Shown: in pieces, positions 16,411-20,143 of the stretch | Numbering within the stretch: position 1 is the stretch's first letter | Layout: every line of letters begins with the position of its first letter | Assembly: GCA_902766875.1 (NCBI GenBank) | Contig: CACXFI010000070.1 | Location: forward strand, 1 to 20,143 | Direction: 5' to 3' | From: an uncultured Erysipelotrichaceae bacterium | GTDB lineage: Bacteria > Bacillota_I > Bacilli_A > RF39 > UBA660 | DNA length: 20,143 bases | The notes under the pieces: generated by a model | Seen by the model: the letters and a program-made list of their open reading frames with translations, nothing else | What the model was told of the DNA's origin: nothing | The model's database searches: none | Translations under genes and position numbers: made by a program

Positions 16411-16476
16411 CTTTATCACCAACACAATAATACCATAAATAGGCAAAAAAATAAATATATACTTACTCATAATATT

Positions 16477-16482
16477 ATTATA
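16477..16482 (-). promoter_or_regulatory. Possible -10 element for the YvlD-like/lgt/trxB operon
   Basis: A consensus TATAAT on the minus strand lies about 45 bases before the GGTGAT ribosome site of the first operon gene. No good -35 is found at 16-18 bases (CACCCA-like at best). The 101-base divergent gap to the plus-strand small gene must also hold that gene's promoter, which I cannot place. Confidence 0.35.
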
Positions 16483-16511
16483 CAAGTTAATAATAATAAT
16501 GGGTGATAAAA

Positions 16512-16643
16512 ATGGCAAAGAATAAAAAACAAAAGAAAAACAATTCAAATAACAAGAATAATAATATGAATAATACAAATGAATTAAATACTAATAATTC
16601 TTGTAACATGAATCAAACTAATTCTAAAAGCAATATGAATTAA
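16512..16643 (+). CDS. Tiny Asn/Lys-rich protein (43 aa), only plus-strand gene
   Basis: ATG 16512-16514 follows GGGTGAT (16501-16507) with a four-base spacer, the same ribosome-site type used by its neighbours, and the TAA at 16641-16643 is followed closely by a hairpin. The protein starts MAKNKKQKKNN and is otherwise almost all Asn, Lys, Ser, Thr, Gln and Met, with one Cys, no aromatic residues and no hydrophobic core. It is therefore expected to be disordered and basic. It lies opposite to and converges on the spmB end of a sporulation operon, and has the composition of some minor small spore proteins. I cannot match it to a family, so a spore role is a guess. It could alternatively be a nucleic-acid-binding or coat component. 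Confidence 0.6.
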   Translation: MAKNKKQKKNNSNNKNNNMNNTNELNTNNSCNMNQTNSKSNMN

Positions 16644-16650
16644 CCCATTA

Positions 16651-16679
16651 AAAATAGCCTTCTTATTGAAGACTATTTT
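16651..16679 (-). terminator. Terminator of the dacB-spmA-spmB operon, shared with the convergent small gene
   Basis: AAAATAGCCTTC (16651-16662), loop TTATT, GAAGACTATTTT (16668-16679). Pair 58/72 is C-A in plus-strand RNA but G-U in minus-strand RNA, so the stem is complete only in the spmB direction, where U residues follow. It overlaps the spmB stop codon (16678-16680) and lies eight bases beyond the plus-strand small gene, so it may end both. Confidence 0.75.
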
Positions 16680-17187
16680 ATTTATATATTAAAGATATTA
16701 TTAATATACTAACTATAATACAACATAAATCTGTAAGAAGTCCTACGATTAAAGAATACCTAATTTTTTTAATACCAATACTACCAAAATATAAACTAAT
16801 TATATATAAAGTAGTGTCAGTACTACTTTGAATAACAGAAGCTATTCTCCCTATATAAGAATCAGGTCCACGAAGTTTTAATATATTATCCATAATAATT
16901 AAAGAAGAACTCCCTGATATAGGTCTAAGTAATGCTAAAGGTATTATATCAATAGGGATATTAATAAAAGATAAATATTTACATATATCATTAATAATAT
17001 TACTACTAAGTAAGATATTAATACCCAAATACATAGTAAATATAGTAGGAAATATCTTTAAACAAGTACTAAGTCCTTCTTTAACTCCTTCTATAAAACT
17101 ATCATAAATATTTATATTTTTATATAATCCATATGTAATTACTACTAATACTATTATAGGTATAATCATACTAGATATATAATTCAT
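16678..17187 (-). CDS. spmB: Spore maturation protein B
   Basis: 169 residues, near the family length, with several hydrophobic segments and the nucleoside-recognition/gate-domain pattern. Conserved stretches are KIFPTIFTMYLGINIL (about 45-60), LRPISGSSSLIIMDNIL (about 87-103) and SVIQSSTDTTLYIISLYFGS (about 117-136). In Bacilli and Clostridia, SpmB works with SpmA for spore core dehydration and heat resistance. Start ATG 17185-17187 overlaps the spmA stop as ATGA, giving translational coupling. The downstream hairpin is its terminator. Its presence after dacB and spmA makes the assignment firm. Confidence 0.93.
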   Translation of the reverse strand: MNYISSMIIPIIVLVVITYGLYKNINIYDSFIEGVKEGLSTCLKIFPTIFTMYLGINILLSSNIINDICKYLSFINIPIDIIPLALLRPISGSSSLIIMDNILKLRGPDSYIGRIASVIQSSTDTTLYIISLYFGSIGIKKIRYSLIVGLLTDLCCIIVSILIISLIYK

Positions 17188-17771
17188 ATTCTCTTCCTAC
17201 TTAATTTATAAAATATTCTATCCAATATAAGTCCAAACAATAAAGATATAAAAGAAGTAATTATACAAGGAACTATTATTTCACTAGGATTATTAGATTT
17301 ATATAATATTCTAATACCTATAATAGTAGTAGGTATTAAAGTAATAGAAGCAGTATTTATAACTAAAAAAGTAATCATACTCCTACTAGCCGTATCTTTA
17401 TTATCATTTAATTCCTGTAAAGATTTCATAGTCTTAAGTCCAAAAGGAGTAGCAGCATTGCCAAGTCCTAATATATTCATAGCCATATTAGAGGCAATTA
17501 ATGATATAGATTCATGATTTTTAGGTATATCTGGAAATATAATTCTAATAATGCCAGATAACTTTTTAGATACAACATCTAATAATCCACTATCTAAAGC
17601 TATTCTAGCTATACCTAACCATAAACACATAATAGGTATCAATTTTAATATCATATCTATAGAACTACTAGTACTATTTAATATACTACTATTAATATCA
17701 TAAATATTACCAGATATAAATCCATATATTATACCTATTATTATAAATAATCCCCATATATATTTAATCAT
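17184..17771 (-). CDS. spmA: Spore maturation protein A
   Basis: 195 residues with an N-terminal helix, several more membrane segments, and the family motifs LIPIMCLWLGIARIALDSG (about 47-65), MAMNILGLGNAATPFGLKTM (about 97-116) and ITFLVINTASITLIPTTIIGIR (about 133-154). It is a nucleoside-recognition-domain membrane protein required with SpmB for dehydration of the spore core. It overlaps the dacB end by eight bases (ATG 17769-17771) and has only a weak GAGATAAG-like site, so translation probably depends on ribosomes finishing dacB. Confidence 0.95.
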   Translation of the reverse strand: MIKYIWGLFIIIGIIYGFISGNIYDINSSILNSTSSSIDMILKLIPIMCLWLGIARIALDSGLLDVVSKKLSGIIRIIFPDIPKNHESISLIASNMAMNILGLGNAATPFGLKTMKSLQELNDNKDTASRSMITFLVINTASITLIPTTIIGIRILYKSNNPSEIIVPCIITSFISLLFGLILDRIFYKLSRKRI

Positions 17772-18846
17772 ATATCTTATCTCTAATCCTCATAAATATA
17801 TTCTTCTTTTTTTTAATATAATCTTTATCTATATAAATATTACTACTATATAATAACTTATCATTTAAATATATATTATCAACACCTACTTTATCACCAG
17901 TTTTATAATTATCTATTTTATTTAATATAATATGACTCCTAATAGTACCAGTCTCACTATTCAAAAGAGGAATATATACATCTTTATCAGTATAAAAATT
18001 CCCTTTATAATAAGTGTCCCCCACTATATTTACCTCATCTTTATCTAATATTTTATAAGCTGTATAATTATTAAAACCATATTCATATAACTCCCTATGA
18101 GTATTCCAATCATCACTATCATTAATAGTAACCACTATTAAATCAGTATTATTCTTACTACCAGTAGATACAAGTGTCCTATGAGCTTTCTCTGTATATC
18201 CAGTCTTTCCTCCAGTTATATAATCATATCTCGATAATAATTTATTTTTATTTATCCATTTATAAGTATTTTTATTAGTCTTCAACACATAAGATTTAGT
18301 ACTAACTATTTCCCTATACTCTAAATACTTCATAGCATATCTAGTTAAAATAGCCATATCATAAGCTGTAGAATAATTACCAGTATCACTATTATCTAAA
18401 CCACTAGGATTAACAAAAATAGTATTATTCATACCTATTTCTACTGCTTTATTATTCATCATTTTAACAAAATTATCTATATCTCCACCAATATAACTAG
18501 CTACCATTAAAGCTGCATCATTACCACTCCTAAGCATAAGTCCATATAATAAATCTCTTAACGTTAATATTTCCCCTTCTTTAATATATATACCAGATCC
18601 ATAAGATTCCAAGACAATATCAGTAACCTCTACTTTATCATCTAATTTACCAGATTCTATAGCCAGTAAACATGTCATAATTTTAGTAATACTAGCTATT
18701 AGTCTAGGTTCATTCATATTCTTACTCTTAAGGACTCTACCTGTAGTTTGATCCATAAGTACATATTCATAAGCACTATTAGTTGATGCTTTAACATTAG
18801 ATAAAAAGATAATAAATAATAATAAAACCAGTAATATCTTCTTCAT
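17764..18846 (-). CDS. dacB: D-alanyl-D-alanine carboxypeptidase, DacB/DacF type (penicillin-binding protein)
   Basis: 360 residues with a Sec signal peptide (about 1-20, cleavage after VKA). All three active-site motifs of the SxxK acyl-transferase fold are present: S52-I-T-K55, S107-G-N109 and K214-T-G216. A C-terminal beta domain (about 255-340) ends in a basic amphipathic tail that could lie on the membrane, as in low-molecular-weight PBPs. It trims the terminal D-Ala from peptidoglycan pentapeptides. Gene order dacB-spmA-spmB matches B. subtilis, where DacB (PBP5*) controls spore cortex cross-linking; a general housekeeping role cannot be excluded. ATG 18844-18846 follows AGGTGAA with a four-base spacer. 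A TATAAT at 18884-18889 is a possible -10, but its -35 is poor. Confidence 0.93.
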   Translation of the reverse strand: MKKILLVLLLFIIFLSNVKASTNSAYEYVLMDQTTGRVLKSKNMNEPRLIASITKIMTCLLAIESGKLDDKVEVTDIVLESYGSGIYIKEGEILTLRDLLYGLMLRSGNDAALMVASYIGGDIDNFVKMMNNKAVEIGMNNTIFVNPSGLDNSDTGNYSTAYDMAILTRYAMKYLEYREIVSTKSYVLKTNKNTYKWINKNKLLSRYDYITGGKTGYTEKAHRTLVSTGSKNNTDLIVVTINDSDDWNTHRELYEYGFNNYTAYKILDKDEVNIVGDTYYKGNFYTDKDVYIPLLNSETGTIRSHIILNKIDNYKTGDKVGVDNIYLNDKLLYSSNIYIDKDYIKKKKNIFMRIRDKIYD

Positions 18847-18900
18847 TTATTTCACCTATAAAATAATATGAAAAATATTACTGATTATACTAATATATAA

Positions 18901-20143
18901 TTACCATTTATTATTAAGAGAATACTTATATATTTCAAAAACTAAAATTACAATTAATGATATCATAAAAGTTAAAAGACAAGTTTCAAAAGATAATGGA
19001 ACAACTTTTAATGCTTTAGCAGTAAATGGCATAGAGGGAAATAACAATTGCAATAAAATAGAACCTATTATAGTAAATAAAACAAAAGGATGCTTTAATA
19101 ATTTTATTTTAAATATACTATTCTTTTCACTAATACAATTTAATACATTAATATTTTGTATAAATACCATCAACATCATAATAACAGATCTAGAAAAGGC
19201 CAAATCATAGTTATTATTAACTAAATAAATCCAAGTACCAAAAACAACAATTGATATAGTAATTCCTATTATTAATATTTCTGTTACTAAATCTTTAGAA
19301 AATAACGATTCTTTTGAACTCCTAGGTGGAGTATACATAACATCATTTTCTGTTTTTTCGAATGATAAAGCTATATCTTGTAGTCCATCAGTAACTATAT
19401 TTAACCATAATAATTGAATAGCTACTAATGGAATATCAAACCCAAATAAAATTGAAAATATAAAAAATGATACTTCAGCAAATCCACATGATAATAAAAA
19501 TAATACAATTTTTCTAATATTGTTATAAGCAGTTCTCCCTTCTCGTACACCATCTACTATAGAAGTAAAATTATCATTGTTAATTATCATTGAGGCAGAT
19601 TCCTTAGCAACATCAGTCCCACTACCCATAGATATACCAATATTTGCACTTTTAATAGCAGGAGCATCATTAACTCCATCACCAGTAACTGCCACAAATT
19701 CTCCTTGACGTTTTAAAGAATTAACAATTTCTAATTTATCTAAAGGAGTAACTCTAGAAAAAACTTTAACACAACTAATAAATCTATCAAATTCAGCATC
19801 TGATTGTTTTCTATGATTCTGAACATCAACTCCAGTTGCAACTTCCTTATCATCAGTTATTAATTCTAAGTCTTTAGCAATAGCCCCAGCGGTCAAAGGA
19901 TGATCACCTGTAATCATAATTACCTTTATACCAGCCTTATGACATAACTTGATAGACTTCTTAACATCAGTTCTAATAGGATCAATAAATCCTATCATTC
20001 CAACATAATCCAAATCTTTAACATTCTCAATATTAGTATCACTTACAACACCATTAGCAAAAGCTATTACTCTATAACCATTACTCGTCAAATAATCATT
20101 ATGTTTTTTATATTCATCACTTACTTCTGAATAATACATAACC
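18901..20143 (-). CDS. P-type cation ATPase, probably Ca2+ type (C-terminal part; N-terminus off the window)
   Basis: About 413 codons are visible. The frame is open through base 20143 and the ATG at 20137-20139 is internal. Visible parts are the end of the nucleotide-binding domain, then the phosphorylation domain with DPIR, MITGDHPLTA and TGDGVNDAPA, and six C-terminal membrane helices. M5 reads KIVLFLLSCGFAEV with the conserved Glu. M6 reads LLWLNIVTDGLQ with the Asn and Asp that coordinate Ca2+ in SERCA-type pumps (N796, D800 equivalents). The SERCA N768 position appears to be Gly, which may mean a single ion site. The phosphorylated DKTGT motif and the N-terminal membrane helices are outside the window. 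Family role: ATP-driven cation export across the membrane. It ends about 55 bases before dacB; only a weak A/U stem near 18874-18896 could terminate it. Confidence 0.92.
   Translation of the reverse strand, partial: VMYYSEVSDEYKKHNDYLTSNGYRVIAFANGVVSDTNIENVKDLDYVGMIGFIDPIRTDVKKSIKLCHKAGIKVIMITGDHPLTAGAIAKDLELITDDKEVATGVDVQNHRKQSDAEFDRFISCVKVFSRVTPLDKLEIVNSLKRQGEFVAVTGDGVNDAPAIKSANIGISMGSGTDVAKESASMIINNDNFTSIVDGVREGRTAYNNIRKIVLFLLSCGFAEVSFFIFSILFGFDIPLVAIQLLWLNIVTDGLQDIALSFEKTENDVMYTPPRSSKESLFSKDLVTEILIIGITISIVVFGTWIYLVNNNYDLAFSRSVIMMLMVFIQNINVLNCISEKNSIFKIKLLKHPFVLFTIIGSILLQLLFPSMPFTAKALKVVPLSFETCLLTFMISLIVILVFEIYKYSLNNKW

Noticed and set aside
16214..16438. Plus-strand open frame of 74 codons opposite the YvlD-like gene
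   Set aside because: It is the complement of the hydrophobic membrane-helix codons of the real gene, with a hydrophobic low-complexity product and no supporting context.
16411..16578. N-terminal extension of the YvlD-like gene to a 203-residue protein
   Set aside because: The extension has Tyr/Cys/Phe-rich non-family sequence and no ribosome site, and crosses the promoter region and the opposite small gene. The ATG at 16408-16410 has GGTGAT four bases upstream.
18863..18890. Sigma E-like promoter for dacB (GTATAAT-N13-CATATTAT)
   Set aside because: The predicted start of transcription would fall inside the AGGTGAA ribosome site and the spacer is a base short. In this AT-rich sequence the match is weak evidence.
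1..20143. Mollicutes genetic code (TGA as tryptophan)
   Set aside because: Genes end in TGA in two ATGA overlaps (15967-15970 and 17184-17187), tryptophans in conserved motifs use TGG, and all genes read at full length with the standard bacterial code.

Overview
This window comes from a very AT-rich, low-GC Bacillota (Firmicutes) genome. TGA is read as a stop: two genes end in TGA inside ATGA start/stop overlaps, and no full-length frame needs TGA as tryptophan. This argues against the Mollicutes code, although the base composition and compactness resemble the reduced, uncultured gut Bacilli-type lineages. A dacB-spmA-spmB operon indicates sporulation ancestry. No rRNA, tRNA, CRISPR array, insertion sequence or prophage was seen, and no stretch over about 300 bases lacks a gene. 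Everything is on the minus strand except one tiny plus-strand gene at 16512-16643, so transcription units are described from high to low coordinate.

20143-18901: the 3' part of a P-type (Ca2+-type) ATPase. 18846-16678: dacB-spmA-spmB, overlapping genes for spore cortex maturation and spore core dehydration, ending in a hairpin shared with the convergent 43-residue Asn/Lys-rich gene. 16410-14308: an envelope/redox operon of a YvlD-like 4-TM protein, lgt and a thioredoxin-reductase-like trxB, all overlapping. 14225-14073: a 50-residue small protein with its own terminator. 13956-13339: a membrane-anchored extracytoplasmic protein of unknown function with a good promoter and terminator. 13223-9670: priA, followed by a protein that looks like a superfamily 1 helicase relative that has lost its ATP-binding loop.

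9591-8464: a monocistronic 375-residue protein of unknown function. 8368-4953: a 1070-residue soluble protein of unknown function, coupled by TAATG to a 67-residue cold-shock-like OB-fold protein. 4859-1: an operon running off the window's left edge, encoding a membrane-anchored substrate-binding/VWA fusion, an XpaC-family membrane protein, a second membrane-anchored substrate-binding protein, a protein of unknown function and TelA. The last operon and the 1070-residue/OB-fold pair are the best candidates for poorly described systems.

Three features recur. Strong promoters are of the TTGnnn-17-(TGn)TATnnT type with an extended -10. Shine-Dalgarno sequences sit in the GGTGA(T) register 3-5 bases before the start codon. 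Terminator hairpins begin at or inside stop codons.
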